Numbered from the stretch's first letter, positions 1 to 8,953 are shown. The stretch is DNA of 64,000 bases from Nocardia cyriacigeorgica NBRC 100375 (GCF_000308555.1 NZ_BAFY01000031.1:62001-126000), one strand, 5' to 3'. Translations and numbers: made by a program. The notes: generated by a model from the letters alone, not told the origin.

Positions 1-1020
1 CTCGGATATTGGGGTGCGGCGCCGCCGCCGCATGTCGGTGAACTCGTGACGGCCGCGGAGGCGGCGGGCTTCGACGCGGTGTTCGCGGCCGAGTCGTGGG
101 GCTCGGACGCCTTCGGTCCACTGGCCTGGTGGGGTTCATCGACCAGCAGGGTGCGGCTGGGCACTTCGGTCGCGCAGCTGTCGGCGCGCACGCCCGCCGC
201 CACCGCGATGCACGCGCTGACCCTCGACCACCTCAGCGGTGGCCGCGCCATTCTCGGGCTCGGCGTCTCCGGCCCGCAGGTGGTGGAGGGCTGGTACGGG
301 CAGCCGTTCGCCAAGCCGTTGCAGCGCACCAGGGAGTACGTCGACATCGTCCGCAAGGTGCTCGCGCGCGAGGCGCCGGTCGTCAGCCAGGGACCGCACT
401 ACACGCTGCCCTACGCCGGGCCGGGCGCCACCGGGCTCGGTAAACCGCTCAAGCCGATCGTGCACCCGCTACGTGCGGATTTGCCGATCTGGCTGGGGGC
501 GGAGGGTCCGAAGAACGTCGCGCTGACCGCCGAGATCGCCGACGGCTGGCTGGCCATCTACTACGCCCCGCGGTTGGCCGGTATGTACAACGAATGGCTC
601 GACGAGGGCTTTGCCCGTGCCGGTGCCCGCCGCACCAGGGAGACCTTCGAGATCGCCGCCAGCGCCCAGGTGATCGTCACCGACGATCCGGCCACCGAGA
701 TCGAACGGCTGCGCTGGGTGATGTCGCTCTACATCGGCGGCATGGGCGCCCCCGAGCTCAACTTCCACGCCCAGGTCTACCGCCGGATGGGCTACGAGAA
801 GGAAGTCGAGGAGATCGGCAAGCTCTTCCAGGCCGGCCGTAAGGCCGAAGCCGCCGCTGCGGTACCCGACGAGATGGTGCTCGACACCACGATCATCGGC
901 AACGAGGACGAGGTGCGTCGGCAGATCGGCGTCTGGGAGGCGGCCGGGGTGACCATGCTGCTGGTGTCGGTGGCCGACACCGAGCAAATGGGTAAACTCG
1001 CACCCCTTGTCGGTACGTAG
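1..1020 (+). CDS. LLM-class F420-dependent oxidoreductase (5' partial)
   Basis: A luciferase-like monooxygenase-family (TIM-barrel) oxidoreductase, expected to use reduced coenzyme F420. The frame is open to the left edge of the window: codons before the GTG at 46 read LGYWGAAPPPHVGELV, which matches the usual N-terminus of this family, so only a few residues are missing. Visible family blocks are FAAESWGSDAFGPLAWWGSS, RVRLGTSVAQLSARTP, LDHLSGGRAILGLGVSGPQV and LGAEGPKNVALTAEIADGWL. It resembles Rv3520c, which sits in the M. tuberculosis cholesterol regulon, so a steroid-related role is likely; the substrate is unknown. Its TAG stop lies inside a KstR-type operator that controls the next gene. 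Confidence 0.9.
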   Translation, partial: LGYWGAAPPPHVGELVTAAEAAGFDAVFAAESWGSDAFGPLAWWGSSTSRVRLGTSVAQLSARTPAATAMHALTLDHLSGGRAILGLGVSGPQVVEGWYGQPFAKPLQRTREYVDIVRKVLAREAPVVSQGPHYTLPYAGPGATGLGKPLKPIVHPLRADLPIWLGAEGPKNVALTAEIADGWLAIYYAPRLAGMYNEWLDEGFARAGARRTRETFEIAASAQVIVTDDPATEIERLRWVMSLYIGGMGAPELNFHAQVYRRMGYEKEVEEIGKLFQAGRKAEAAAAVPDEMVLDTTIIGNEDEVRRQIGVWEAAGVTMLLVSVADTEQMGKLAPLVGT

Positions 1021-1035
1021 AACGCGTTCTAAATT
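1018..1035 (+). promoter_or_regulatory. KstR-type operator fused to a -10 box
   Basis: TAGAACGCGTTCTA (1018-1031) is a perfect palindrome and fits the published KstR consensus TnnAACnnGTTnnA at every fixed position. TAAATT (1030-1035) fits the actinobacterial -10 TAnnnT and ends 7 nt before the GTG at 1043. Repressor binding would therefore cover the promoter of the FadD-like gene. The operator begins on the stop codon of the upstream gene. Confidence 0.8.
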
Positions 1036-1042
1036 CGATGGG

Positions 1043-2068
1043 GTGACGCAGGAGTCGGCCGAAGTTCTCGGGCTGTGGAATATCGCCGCGGCCCAGCCGG
1101 GGCGCATTGCGCTGATCGCACCGTCCGGCCGGGAGGTGAGCTACCGGGAACTGGCCGCTCTCGCCGACCGGTATGCCGGTGGGCTGCGGGCGCTCGGGCT
1201 GCGGCCCGGCGACGCCGTGGTGAGCCTGCTGCCGAATTGCGTGGAGGCGGTGGCGTTCTCCTTCGCGGCCTATCGGAGTGGGCTGTACCTGGTCACAGTG
1301 GACTGGCATCTGACGGTGCCGGACATCGCCCATGTGCTCATCGACAGCGAGGCCAAGGCTTTCGTGGCGGGCCTGCGATTCGCCGAGTCGGCTCGGCTCG
1401 CCGCCGACGCCGCGGATCTGCCTGCCGCCGCGCGGTTTTCGGTGGGCGAGATCGAGGGCTTCAGATCGGTGGCCTGGCTCGGTGCGGCGGGCATCCGGCG
1501 GCCGGGTGATCGCACGGCCGGGGTCGAATCGGCCTCCGGCTCGTTGTCGGGCGGGCCGCACCTCGGCGTCCGGAGCGCGCTCGCCGGCACCGATCCCGAT
1601 GCGGCGGCAGCGCATACCTCCGGCTTCTTCGGCCTGTTCGGGCTCGCGCCGCACGGTGCCCATGTGCATCTGGCCGGCCTGCCGCTGTACCGGTTCGAGG
1701 CGCTCGATTTCCTCACGGTTTCCGTGCAATTGGGGCACCGGGTGGTGCTGATGGACGGTTGGGACGCGGCCGAGGCGCTGCGGCTGATCGAACGGCATCG
1801 AGTGACCCACAGCCGATTGTCAGCGGCCCTGTTCGACCGGCTCCTCGCACTGCCGGAAGCGATCCGGTCCCGCTACGACCTGTCGTCCCTGCGCCGAATC
1901 GTGTACGGACCCGAGCCGTGCTCGCCGGAGCTCGAACAGCGGATGGCCGCCTGGTGGGGTCCGGTCTTCACCGATTACCGGGATGCGACCGCGGGCGGAC
2001 CGGTCGCCGGCGCCGTCCTCGACGACGCCGGCGACCGTGACCGCCAGTCGGATCTGATTCCCGGCTGA
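1043..2068 (+). CDS. Degenerate acyl-CoA synthetase-like protein (FadD-like, truncated)
   Basis: A 341-aa relative of the ANL adenylating enzymes, roughly 500-550 aa in functional acyl-CoA ligases. The N-terminal part is typical (SYRELAALADRYAGGLRALG, PGDAVVSLLPNCVEAVAFSF). The P-loop A3 motif expected near residue 190 (YTSGTTGxPKG) is replaced by HTSGFFGLFG, the A5 YGxTE motif by DYRDATAGG, and the whole C-terminal lysine subdomain is absent. It cannot be a normal ligase as written; it is either a decaying gene or a catalytically inactive homologue. The GTG at 1043 is chosen because it lies 7 nt after a -10 box and no Shine-Dalgarno is present (leaderless). It retains a perfect KstR operator. 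It converges on the sigma gene, with 7 bp between stop codons. Confidence 0.6.
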   Translation: MTQESAEVLGLWNIAAAQPGRIALIAPSGREVSYRELAALADRYAGGLRALGLRPGDAVVSLLPNCVEAVAFSFAAYRSGLYLVTVDWHLTVPDIAHVLIDSEAKAFVAGLRFAESARLAADAADLPAAARFSVGEIEGFRSVAWLGAAGIRRPGDRTAGVESASGSLSGGPHLGVRSALAGTDPDAAAAHTSGFFGLFGLAPHGAHVHLAGLPLYRFEALDFLTVSVQLGHRVVLMDGWDAAEALRLIERHRVTHSRLSAALFDRLLALPEAIRSRYDLSSLRRIVYGPEPCSPELEQRMAAWWGPVFTDYRDATAGGPVAGAVLDDAGDRDRQSDLIPG

Positions 2069-2075
2069 GCCGGAC

Positions 2076-3065
2076 TCAGACGGCTTCGCGCAGCTCCGGC
2101 TCCAGGCCGAACAGCGGGAACAACTTCTCGGTATCGAGGAAGAAGTTGAGCCCGGAGATCTCACCGTCGGTGAACTCCAGGACGGTGATCGACCAGGGCA
2201 CCCAGACGCCCGGCTCGCCGCTGGGCTTGTAGTGGCCGAAGGCGGGCAGGCCATTGGCGCCTTCGAGCCGGACCAGCCGCGAATCGCGGCAGGCCGCGCC
2301 GTGGCCGAGCATGAACTCCGCGACATTCGCCGGGCCGGACACCCAGAACTCGAGCGGCGGCATGGACAGCGCCACATCGGTTTTCAGCAAAGTGGTGAGG
2401 GTGTCCATATCGTAGGACTCGAAGGCCTTGACGAAATCGTCGACGAGCCGGCGCTGCTGCTCGTCGGTCTCGTCGTAGGTGTCGGTGACCGCGGGCTGGA
2501 CCTTGGACATGGTGGCGCGGGCGCGTTGCAGTGCGCTGTTGACCGAGGCCGGCGACATGGTGAGCGCCTCGGCGGTCTCGCTGGCGGAAAAGCGCAGCAC
2601 CTCGCGCATGATCAGGATGGCGCGCTGGGTGGCGGGCAGGTGCTGACAGGCCGCGACGAAGGCCAGCCGCAGCGTGTCCTTGGCGGTGGCGTGCTCGGCC
2701 GGGTCCGCCCCGAAGGCGAGCGCGTTGGGGATCGGCTCGACCCACACGTAATCCGGCTGCGGCGCCGACAGCGGTGACTCCGGGCTCGACGGCCCGGACA
2801 GATCCATCGGCCGGGCCCGGCGCTGCGGACCGTCGAGCATGTCCAGGCAGACGTTGGTGGCGATCCGGTACAGCCACGATCGCAGGCTGGCGCGGCCTTC
2901 GAAGCTGTCGTAGGCCTACCAGGCGCGGGTGAATGTTTCTTGGACCGCGTCTTCGGCCTCGAACGAGGAACCGAGCATGCGGTAGGCGTAGGCGCACAAC
3001 TCGCGGCGGTGTACCTCGAAGGAATCCATGACTTCCGCGGTGGCGGTGCCCGTCATCTCGCTCAT
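2076..3065 (-). pseudogene. SigG/SigJ-like ECF sigma factor with SnoaL-type C-terminus, in-frame TAG
   Basis: Read from ATG at 3065 the frame gives sigma region 2 (FEVHRRELCAYAYRMLGS, AEDAVQETFTRAW), then TAG at 2918-2916. It continues in the same frame with AYDSFEGRASLRSWLYRIAT, region 4 (LPATQRAILIMREVLRFSAS followed by an HTH) and a C-terminal SnoaL-like domain ending LFGLEPELREAV. Apart from the single stop the reading frame is intact (about 328 residues) with no frameshift. The stop replaces a codon after residue 49 and would leave a useless peptide; a TGG-to-TAG change is the simplest origin. Family members with this fold (SigG, SigJ, ECF41) are stress or DNA-damage sigma factors. It is transcribed divergently from the glyoxalase-like gene. 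A sequencing error cannot be excluded. Confidence 0.75.
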
Positions 3066-3279
3066 GGATGCCACTGTGGCACACGCCACCGACAACAAAC
3101 AGACGTCGCGGTGATCGTTTGCCGACGAAAAGACCACGTCAGCCACAGGAACCGCACCAGTACCGCAGGTAACGGGTACGGCGGCTGTCATCGGATTCGG
3201 CGGCGGCGATGACTTTCCGGAACCGGCCCCGTCTCTATCTGTGAAGCGAGCACACACCGACCGAGAGGCCGAAAAGACA

Positions 3280-3699
3280 ATGAGCAGCAAGATGATCTTC
3301 ATCAACCTCCCCGTGACCGACCTCGATCGGTCCAAGAGCTTCTATGAGGCGCTCGGCTGGAAGGTCAACCAGGACTTCACCGATCAGAACGCCGCCTGCA
3401 TCGTGATCGACGACAACATCTGCCTGATGCTGCTGACCCGGGAATACTTCGCTACCTTCACCAAGCGGCCGATCGCCGACACCGCGGCGACCGCCGCCGC
3501 CGGCTACGCGCTCTCGCTGGGCAGCGCGCAGGAAGTCGACCAGCTGACCGACGCCGCCGTGGCGGCCGGCGGCCGGGAAGAGGTCAACGAGGACAAGCGC
3601 GCCCAGGAAGCCGAGGTCGGCATGCACGGCCGCACCTTCCTCGATCCCGACGGCCACCAGTGGGAGCCGTTCTGGATGGACTACCCCGGCGCCAACTGA
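3280..3699 (+). CDS. VOC-superfamily (glyoxalase/bleomycin-resistance fold) protein
   Basis: A 139-aa protein of the vicinal-oxygen-chelate fold, beginning MIFINLPVTDLDRSKSFYEA and ending RTFLDPDGHQWEPFWMDYPG, the paired beta-alpha-beta-beta-beta signatures of the family. Close relatives are annotated only as glyoxalases or extradiol-dioxygenase-like proteins; the substrate cannot be read from sequence. The ATG at 3280 is preferred over an upstream in-frame GTG at 3241 because homology starts there. It is divergent from the broken sigma gene; genes next to ECF41-type sigma factors are often their targets, so regulation by that factor is plausible but unproven. It is followed by a strong bidirectional terminator. 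Confidence 0.8.
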   Translation: MSSKMIFINLPVTDLDRSKSFYEALGWKVNQDFTDQNAACIVIDDNICLMLLTREYFATFTKRPIADTAATAAAGYALSLGSAQEVDQLTDAAVAAGGREEVNEDKRAQEAEVGMHGRTFLDPDGHQWEPFWMDYPGAN

Positions 3700-3725
3700 G
3701 CGGACGCCACCGAGCGCAGACAGCG

Positions 3726-3762
3726 AAACGTCCCCGGCGCGTCGAGCCCGCCGGGGACGTTT
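3726..3762. terminator. Bidirectional intrinsic terminator
   Basis: AAACGTCCCCGGCG (3726-3739) pairs perfectly with 3749-3762 around a 9-nt loop. The A/T ends give a U-rich tail on both strands. It separates the convergent glyoxalase-like and echA19 genes. Confidence 0.85.
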
Positions 3763-3778
3763 GTCGTTTCGTGAGCCG

Positions 3779-4561
3779 CTATTTGCCGGTGAAAGTGGGC
3801 TTACGCTTCTCGGCGAAGGCCTTCGGGCCCTCCTTGGCATCGGCCGACTTGAACACCGCCATACCGAGTTCGGCATCGATCTTGAACGCGTCGTTCTCCG
3901 GCATGGCCTCGGTATCACGGATGGTCTTCAGGATGGCCTGCACCGCCAGCGGGCCGTTGGCGGCGATCAGCCCGGCCAGCTCCAGCGCCTTGTCGAGCGC
4001 GGTGCCGTCCGGCACCACATGCCCGATCAGGCCGATCTCCTTGGCCTCGGCCGCGGTGACGTGCCGTCCGGTGAGCAGGATGTCGGCGGCGACGGTGTAG
4101 GGAATCTGGCGTACCAGCCGCACGGCCGAGCCGCCGAGGGGGAACAGGCCCCAACGCGCTTCGGACACACCGAATTTCGCGCTCTCACCGGCGACCCGGA
4201 TGTCGGTGCCCTGCAAGATCTCGGTGCCGCCCGCGATGGCCGGGCCCTCGACGGCGGCGATCAGCGGTTTGGTGAGCCTGCGGCCCTTGAGCAGTGCCTC
4301 GATCTTCGACAGATCCCAGCCGCCGCCGGAGAACGAATCGCCGGGATGCTGGGAGGTCATCGCCTTCAGGTCCGCGCCGGCGCAGAAGGCGCCGCCCGCG
4401 CCGGTGAGGATCGCGACCCGGATATCGGGATCGTTGTCGACCTGATCCCAGGCGTCGCGCATGATCGCCATCATCTCGCCCGAGAGGGCGTTCTTCGCTT
4501 CCGGGCGGTTCATGGTGACGATGAGAACGTGATCGCGCTTCTCGACGAGGCAGTGCGGCAT
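3779..4561 (-). CDS. echA19: Enoyl-CoA hydratase EchA19-like
   Basis: A 260-aa crotonase-family enzyme. Visible motifs are [14 protein letters not shown] near the N-terminus, the first oxyanion-hole strand [11 protein letters not shown] and the second segment [20 protein letters not shown]. In M. tuberculosis EchA19 (Rv3516) hydrates steroid enoyl-CoA side-chain intermediates and is encoded divergently from fadD19 (Rv3515c), exactly the arrangement seen here. ATG at 4561 is chosen because AGGAG lies about 9 nt upstream and the homologous N-terminus [18 protein letters not shown] starts there; a longer frame to 4624 would run through the operator. It shares the intergenic KstR-type site with fadD19. 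Confidence 0.85.
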   Translation of the reverse strand: MPHCLVEKRDHVLIVTMNRPEAKNALSGEMMAIMRDAWDQVDNDPDIRVAILTGAGGAFCAGADLKAMTSQHPGDSFSGGGWDLSKIEALLKGRRLTKPLIAAVEGPAIAGGTEILQGTDIRVAGESAKFGVSEARWGLFPLGGSAVRLVRQIPYTVAADILLTGRHVTAAEAKEIGLIGHVVPDGTALDKALELAGLIAANGPLAVQAILKTIRDTEAMPENDAFKIDAELGMAVFKSADAKEGPKAFAEKRKPTFTGK

Positions 4562-4616
4562 CGCGGAAATCTCCTGGCTCGAGGACGTGGTGTGAAAAGG
4601 CACCCTTGTCAGGAAC

Positions 4617-4634
4617 AGTAACACGTTCTATTTT
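4617..4634 (+). promoter_or_regulatory. KstR-type operator and -10 box (echA19/fadD19)
   Basis: AGTAACACGTTCTA (4617-4630) matches TnnAACnnGTTnnA at all fixed positions except the first (A for T). TATTTT (4629-4634) is a TAnnnT -10 box ending 7 nt before the GTG of fadD19. It lies in the 80-bp divergent gap and could repress both genes. Confidence 0.75.
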
Positions 4635-4641
4635 TAGGTCT

Positions 4642-6291
4642 GTGAGCTACAACATAGCGGACCTCATCGAGCACACCATCGACCTCATGCCCGATCGCGT
4701 CGCACTGGTCGACGACGTTCGCGAGGTCACCTATGCGCAGTTGGAGGAGCGGACCAACAAGCTAGCCCATTACCTGCGAGAACAGGGTGTCCAGCCGGGT
4801 GACAAGGTGGGCATCTACTCGCGCAACACGATCGAGGCCGTCGAGTCGATGGTCGCGGTGTTCAAAGCGCGCGCGGTGATGGTCAACGTGAACTTCCGTT
4901 ACGTCGAGAACGAGTTGCAATATATCTTCGATGATTCGGACATGGTGGCGTTGATCCACGAGCGTCGCTACACCGACAAGGTGACCGCCGTGCGGCCGAA
5001 TGCGCCGAAGCTGAAGACCGTGATCGTGGTCGACGACGATACCGTCGAACAGGTGCCGCTCGCGGCGGATTCGGTGGAATACGAGGCCGCCCTTGCCGGT
5101 TCCTCGGGCGAGCGGGACTTCGGTGAGCGTTCCCCCGACGACATCTTCATGCTCTACACCGGCGGCACCACCGGCATGCCCAAGGGCGTGATGTGGCGCC
5201 AGGAGGATTGGTGGCGCGTGCTCGGCGGCGGCACCAACTTCGGCACCGGTGAGAAGATCGAAGACGAATGGACGCAGGCCAAGAACGGTGCCGCCGGCGC
5301 GGCGATGGTGCGCTACCCGATCCCGCCGATGATCCACGGCGGCTCGCAGGCCGCCACCTTCCACGGTCTGTTCGACGGCGGTAAGACCGTGATGCTGCCG
5401 GAGTTCAGCGGGCACAGCGTGTGGCAGGCGATCGACCGCCACGGCGTGAACATGATCTTCATCACCGGCGACGCCATGGCCCGCCCGATGCTGGACGCGC
5501 TGCGCGAGGGCAACCCGGAAACCGGTGAGCCGTACAAACATTCGAATCTGTGGGCGATGGCCAGCAGCGCCGCGTTGTTCTCGCCGACGCTCAAGGATCA
5601 GTACCTGGAACTGCTGCCGACCACCATGATCACCGACTCGATCGGCTCCTCGGAGACCGGGTTCGGCGGTTTGGCCGTCGCGGCCAAGGGCGCGACGCAC
5701 ACCGGCGGTCCGCGGGTGAAGATCGACGCCTCCACCGAGGTGCTCGACGAGGACGGCAACCCGGTCGAACCGGGATCGGGCAAGGTCGGCATGCTCGCTC
5801 GCAAGGGCCATATCCCGCTCGGCTACTACAACGACCCGGTCAAGACGGCCGCGACGTTCAAGGAGTTCAACGGGGTCCGCTATTCGATCCCGGGTGACTA
5901 CGCCCGTGTCGAGGAGGACGGCACCGTCACCATGCTCGGCCGTGGTTCGGTGAGCATCAACAGCGGCGGCGAGAAGATCTACCCGGAGGAGGTCGAAGGC
6001 GCCCTCAAGACCCATCCGGAGATCTTCGACGCCCTCGTCGTCGGTGTCCCTGACGAGCGCTGGGGCCAGCGCGTCGCCGCGGTGGTCCAGTGTCGCGGGG
6101 GCAAGCGTCCCACCCTCGAGGAGCTGCGCCCGATCCTGACCAAGGAGGTCTCCTCCTACAAGATGCCGCGCAGCCTCTGGTTCGTCGACGAGATCAAGCG
6201 TTCGCCGGCGGGCAAGCCCGACTACCGCTGGGCCAAGGCGCAGACCGAAGCCCGTCCCGCCGACGAGCACGCCGAGGCGAGCAGCAAGTAG
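4642..6291 (+). CDS. fadD19: Steroid side-chain acyl-CoA ligase FadD19-like
   Basis: A 549-aa ANL-family ligase activating a sterol side-chain carboxylate (C27/C24 acids in the known FadD19) to its CoA thioester via an acyl-adenylate. A3 P-loop LYTGGTTGMPKGV is at residues 171-183, A5 SIGSSETGFGG about 334-343, the hinge/A8 block GRGSVSINSGGEKIYPEE about 433-450, and the A10 lysine in SPAGKPDYRW at about residue 525. Length and motifs are complete. The GTG at 4642 begins directly downstream of a -10 box with no Shine-Dalgarno, so the mRNA is probably leaderless; it reads VSYNIADLIEH, like the known N-terminus. It is divergent from echA19 and shares its KstR-type operator. Confidence 0.92.
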   Translation: MSYNIADLIEHTIDLMPDRVALVDDVREVTYAQLEERTNKLAHYLREQGVQPGDKVGIYSRNTIEAVESMVAVFKARAVMVNVNFRYVENELQYIFDDSDMVALIHERRYTDKVTAVRPNAPKLKTVIVVDDDTVEQVPLAADSVEYEAALAGSSGERDFGERSPDDIFMLYTGGTTGMPKGVMWRQEDWWRVLGGGTNFGTGEKIEDEWTQAKNGAAGAAMVRYPIPPMIHGGSQAATFHGLFDGGKTVMLPEFSGHSVWQAIDRHGVNMIFITGDAMARPMLDALREGNPETGEPYKHSNLWAMASSAALFSPTLKDQYLELLPTTMITDSIGSSETGFGGLAVAAKGATHTGGPRVKIDASTEVLDEDGNPVEPGSGKVGMLARKGHIPLGYYNDPVKTAATFKEFNGVRYSIPGDYARVEEDGTVTMLGRGSVSINSGGEKIYPEEVEGALKTHPEIFDALVVGVPDERWGQRVAAVVQCRGGKRPTLEELRPILTKEVSSYKMPRSLWFVDEIKRSPAGKPDYRWAKAQTEARPADEHAEASSK

Positions 6292-6493
6292 TTTCCCGAT
6301 GACCGACGGTGAGGGCGCATCGCAAACCAGCGGTGCGCCCCGTGCCATTCGCCGGCTGTCGGCGGTTATGACGGAATTCGATGATGAGGACGCGACGACA
6401 GCCATCGCCGAGCGGTAGCGGCTGTTCGACGAGACTGCGACGTATGTCCTCGGCCGATAACTGAATCCTCGCCTGAGGTGAGCAGTGGATCGC
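6292..6493. other. Intergenic stretch between fadD19 and fadE27
   Basis: About 200 bp with no convincing gene. A 16-codon frame starts at ATG 6368 but has no homology or Shine-Dalgarno. The stretch ends in the strong hairpin at 6494. Confidence 0.5.
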
Positions 6494-6536
6494 ACGAGAT
6501 CGGCCCGCCGGATGATGTCCGGCGGGCCGATCTCGT
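6494..6536. terminator. Bidirectional intrinsic terminator
   Basis: An 18-bp perfect stem (6494-6511 with 6519-6536) closes a 7-nt loop (ATGATGT) and is followed by T-rich sequence. It separates the convergent fadD19 and fadE27 genes. Confidence 0.85.
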
Positions 6537-6547
6537 TTCTCGGTGGC

Positions 6548-7653
6548 TCAGGCCGAGTCGGCCAGGTGCTCGGCGATGGGGAGCAGGTGGTCGGGGGCCG
6601 GGCCGAGGGCGAATTCGTTGTGTTTGGCGGCGGTGAAGTAGTTCTGCACGATGTGGTCGCGGTCGATGCCGACGCCGCCGTGCACGTGGACGACGGTGTG
6701 CGCGATGCGGTGGCCGGCTTCGGCGGCCCAGAACTTGGCGGTGTGCACGGCGGGCGCGGCGGGCAGGTCCTCGGAGAGCTGCCAGGCGGCCTGGGTGACG
6801 GTCAGGCGCAGGCCGCCGAGATCGATGTAGGCGTCGGCGAGGCGCTGGGCCACGGCCTGGAAGCTGCCGATGGCCTTGCCGAACTGCTCGCGCTCGCGGG
6901 CGTAGTCGGCCACCAGTTCGAGGGCGCGTTCGAGGGTGCCGAGTTGCTGGGCGCTGAGCCCGAGCCAGGCACGCAGCAGCAGCCAGTCCAGGATCTCCGC
7001 GCCGGTGTCCACGGTGCCGAGCAGCTGGGCCGGGGACTCGGTGAACTCCACCAGGAATTCGGCGCTACGGTCGACCACCTGCTGGGCGCTCACCCGCACC
7101 GAGGAATGCGACGGATCGACCAGGAACACCGCGGTCTGCCCGGAGACGGTGGCGGGCACCAGGATCCGGTGCGCCCGGTCGGCGACCGGGACGGTGGTCT
7201 TGGTGCCGGTGAGCTGCCAGCCGTCGGCGGTTTCGGTGGCTGTGGCGTCGGGGGTCGCGGTGTCCCAGTTGTGTTCCTCGGTCAGCGCGACGGTGAGGAT
7301 CAGCTCGCCCGCACCGGCCCGCCTGGCGAGCTCCTGCTGCTCGGCATCGCCGTACCGGGCCAGCGCGCGGCCCCGAGCACGATCGAGGACAGGTACGGGA
7401 CGGCGGCCACGTACCGGCCGAGTTCGCGCAGGATCGAGGTCTGTTCCAGCACGCCGAAGTCATTGCCGCCAACGGCCTCCGGCAGGGCGGCGGCAAGCAC
7501 GCCGGTCTCGGCCAGCGACTGCCACAGCGGTTCATCGAAGCGCACGTCGGCGGTGTCGAGTTCGCGCAGCCGGTCGTCGGTGACCAGCTTGGCGCATACC
7601 TCGCCGGTCAGCCGGGCCAGATCGCCCTGGGCCTCGGTAGGGGTGAAATCCAT
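6548..7653 (-). pseudogene. fadE27: Acyl-CoA dehydrogenase FadE27-like, frameshifted
   Basis: The partner subunit of FadE26 in the steroid acyl-CoA dehydrogenase heterotetramer (ChsE4-ChsE5 of M. tuberculosis). From ATG at 7653 the frame reads MDFTPTEAQGDLARLTGEV to SSIVLGAA, then leaves the family sequence. Family sequence resumes one frame over as ALARYGDAEQQELARRAGAG, ELILTVALTEEHNWDTATPD and on to FALGPAPDHLLPIAEHLADS. A single missing base in the GC run around 7361-7372 explains both halves; the joined product would be about 368 aa, close to the ~370 usual. The downstream half has no other lesion. Either a sequencing slip in a GC run or a real -1 mutation that would inactivate the enzyme. 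It follows fadE26 by 28 bp in the same operon. Confidence 0.8.
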
Positions 7654-7681
7654 GGTGAGTTCCTGCTTTCGAAATCCGGTC

Positions 7682-8875
7682 TCAGCGGGCGGCGGCGGGC
7701 TGCTTCAGCGCGGTCATGGCGATGATGTCGCGCTGGACTTCGTTGGTGCCGCCACCGAAGGTGAGGATCAGCGCGGCCCGGTGCATCCGCTCGAGCCGAC
7801 CACGCAGCACCGAACCGGGGGAGTCCTGGCGCAGGTAGGCCTGCGGTCCGAGCACCTCCATCAGCAGCCGGTAGGCCTCGGTGGCCAATTCGGTGCCGTA
7901 CACCTTGCAGGCCGAGGCGTCCCACGGACGCGGCGCGGCGTCACCGCCGGCGTCGGCGCGGCTGGCGATCTCCCAGTTCAGCAACTTCAGGTATTCGACC
8001 TTCGCGTGCACCTTGGCCAGGTTCAACCGCACCCATTCGCGGTCGATCACCCGCGAGCCGTCCGAGGACTTGGTCTCGCGCGCCCACTCGACGGTCTGGC
8101 GCAGCGCGAGCGCCAGCGGCGCGGAGGAGGTGAGTGCGACCCGCTCGTGGTTGAGCTGGTTGGTGACCAGCGGCCAGCCGCCGTTCTCCTGGCCGACCAG
8201 CGCGGTCACCGGTACCCGCACGTCTTGGTAGTAGGTGGCGCTGGTGTCGGGGCCGGCCATGGTGTGCACCGGCGTCCAGGAGAAGCCTTCCGCGTTGGTG
8301 GGCACGATCAGCATGCTGATGCCCTTGTGCTTCTTGGCCGTCGGGTCGGTGCGGCAGGCCAGCCAGACGTAATCGGCGTAGGCGATGAGGCTGGTCCACA
8401 TCTTCTGGCCGTTGATGACGTATTCGTCGCTGTCGCGCACCGCGGTGGTGCGCAGCGAGGCCAGGTCGGTACCCGCGCCGGGTTCGCTGTAGCCGATGGA
8501 GAAGTGCAGTTCGCCGGCGGCGATCTTGGGCAGGAAGAATTTCTTCTGTTCCTCGCTGCCGTAATGCATGATGGTCGGCGCGACGGAGTTGATGGTCAGG
8601 AACGGCACCGGCGCGCCCGCGATGGCGGCCTCGTCGGTGAAGATCAGCTGATCGAGCATCGGCCGGTCCTGGCCGCCGAACTCCTTGGGCCAGCCCAGCG
8701 CCAGCCAGCCGTCGCGGCCCATCTCCCGCACGACCTCGCGGTAGACGTTGCCCTGCCCGTATTCACCGGTCTGCGCGCTGAGCGCGGCGCGGCGTTCGGG
8801 GGTGATCAGCGTGGCGAAGTAGTCGCGCAGCTCCGCTCGTAGCTGTTGCTGCTGCGGCGTATAGGCGATGCGCAT
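7682..8875 (-). CDS. fadE26: Acyl-CoA dehydrogenase FadE26-like
   Basis: A 397-aa FAD-dependent acyl-CoA dehydrogenase with the usual blocks: GWPKEFGGQDRPMLDQLIF, the substrate/FAD loop FSIGYSEPGAGTDLASLRT, INGQKMWTSLIAYADYVWLA and C-terminal FGGGTNEVQRDIIAMTAL. The FadE26-FadE27 (ChsE4-ChsE5) complex oxidises steroid acyl-CoA with longer side chains. ATG at 8875 has a GAGGTAA ribosome site. It is divergent from the ferredoxin gene, with a perfect KstR-type site between them, matching the Rv3504/Rv3503c arrangement. It heads a two-gene unit with the frameshifted fadE27. Confidence 0.9.
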   Translation of the reverse strand: MRIAYTPQQQQLRAELRDYFATLITPERRAALSAQTGEYGQGNVYREVVREMGRDGWLALGWPKEFGGQDRPMLDQLIFTDEAAIAGAPVPFLTINSVAPTIMHYGSEEQKKFFLPKIAAGELHFSIGYSEPGAGTDLASLRTTAVRDSDEYVINGQKMWTSLIAYADYVWLACRTDPTAKKHKGISMLIVPTNAEGFSWTPVHTMAGPDTSATYYQDVRVPVTALVGQENGGWPLVTNQLNHERVALTSSAPLALALRQTVEWARETKSSDGSRVIDREWVRLNLAKVHAKVEYLKLLNWEIASRADAGGDAAPRPWDASACKVYGTELATEAYRLLMEVLGPQAYLRQDSPGSVLRGRLERMHRAALILTFGGGTNEVQRDIIAMTALKQPAAAR

Positions 8876-8953
8876 GGGCGTTACCTCGGGCCTTCATTCA
8901 TCGAATAGGGACACCCGGATAGGAAACCGGCGCTCCGATCATTGCATATCGAG

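Noticed and set aside
3070-3105. Possible ECF41-type promoter upstream of the VOC gene (TGGCACA ... CGTC)
   Set aside because: The elements are about 20 nt apart, against the expected ~16, and the -35 has a mismatch.
6368-6418. A 16-codon frame MTEFDDEDATTAIAER
   Set aside because: It has no Shine-Dalgarno, homology or conservation evidence, and is too short to support.
6485-8842. A 785-codon open frame on the + strand opposite fadE26/fadE27
   Set aside because: It is antisense to well-supported acyl-CoA dehydrogenase sequence and its product has the Gly/Arg/His-rich composition of a GC shadow; it has no family motifs.
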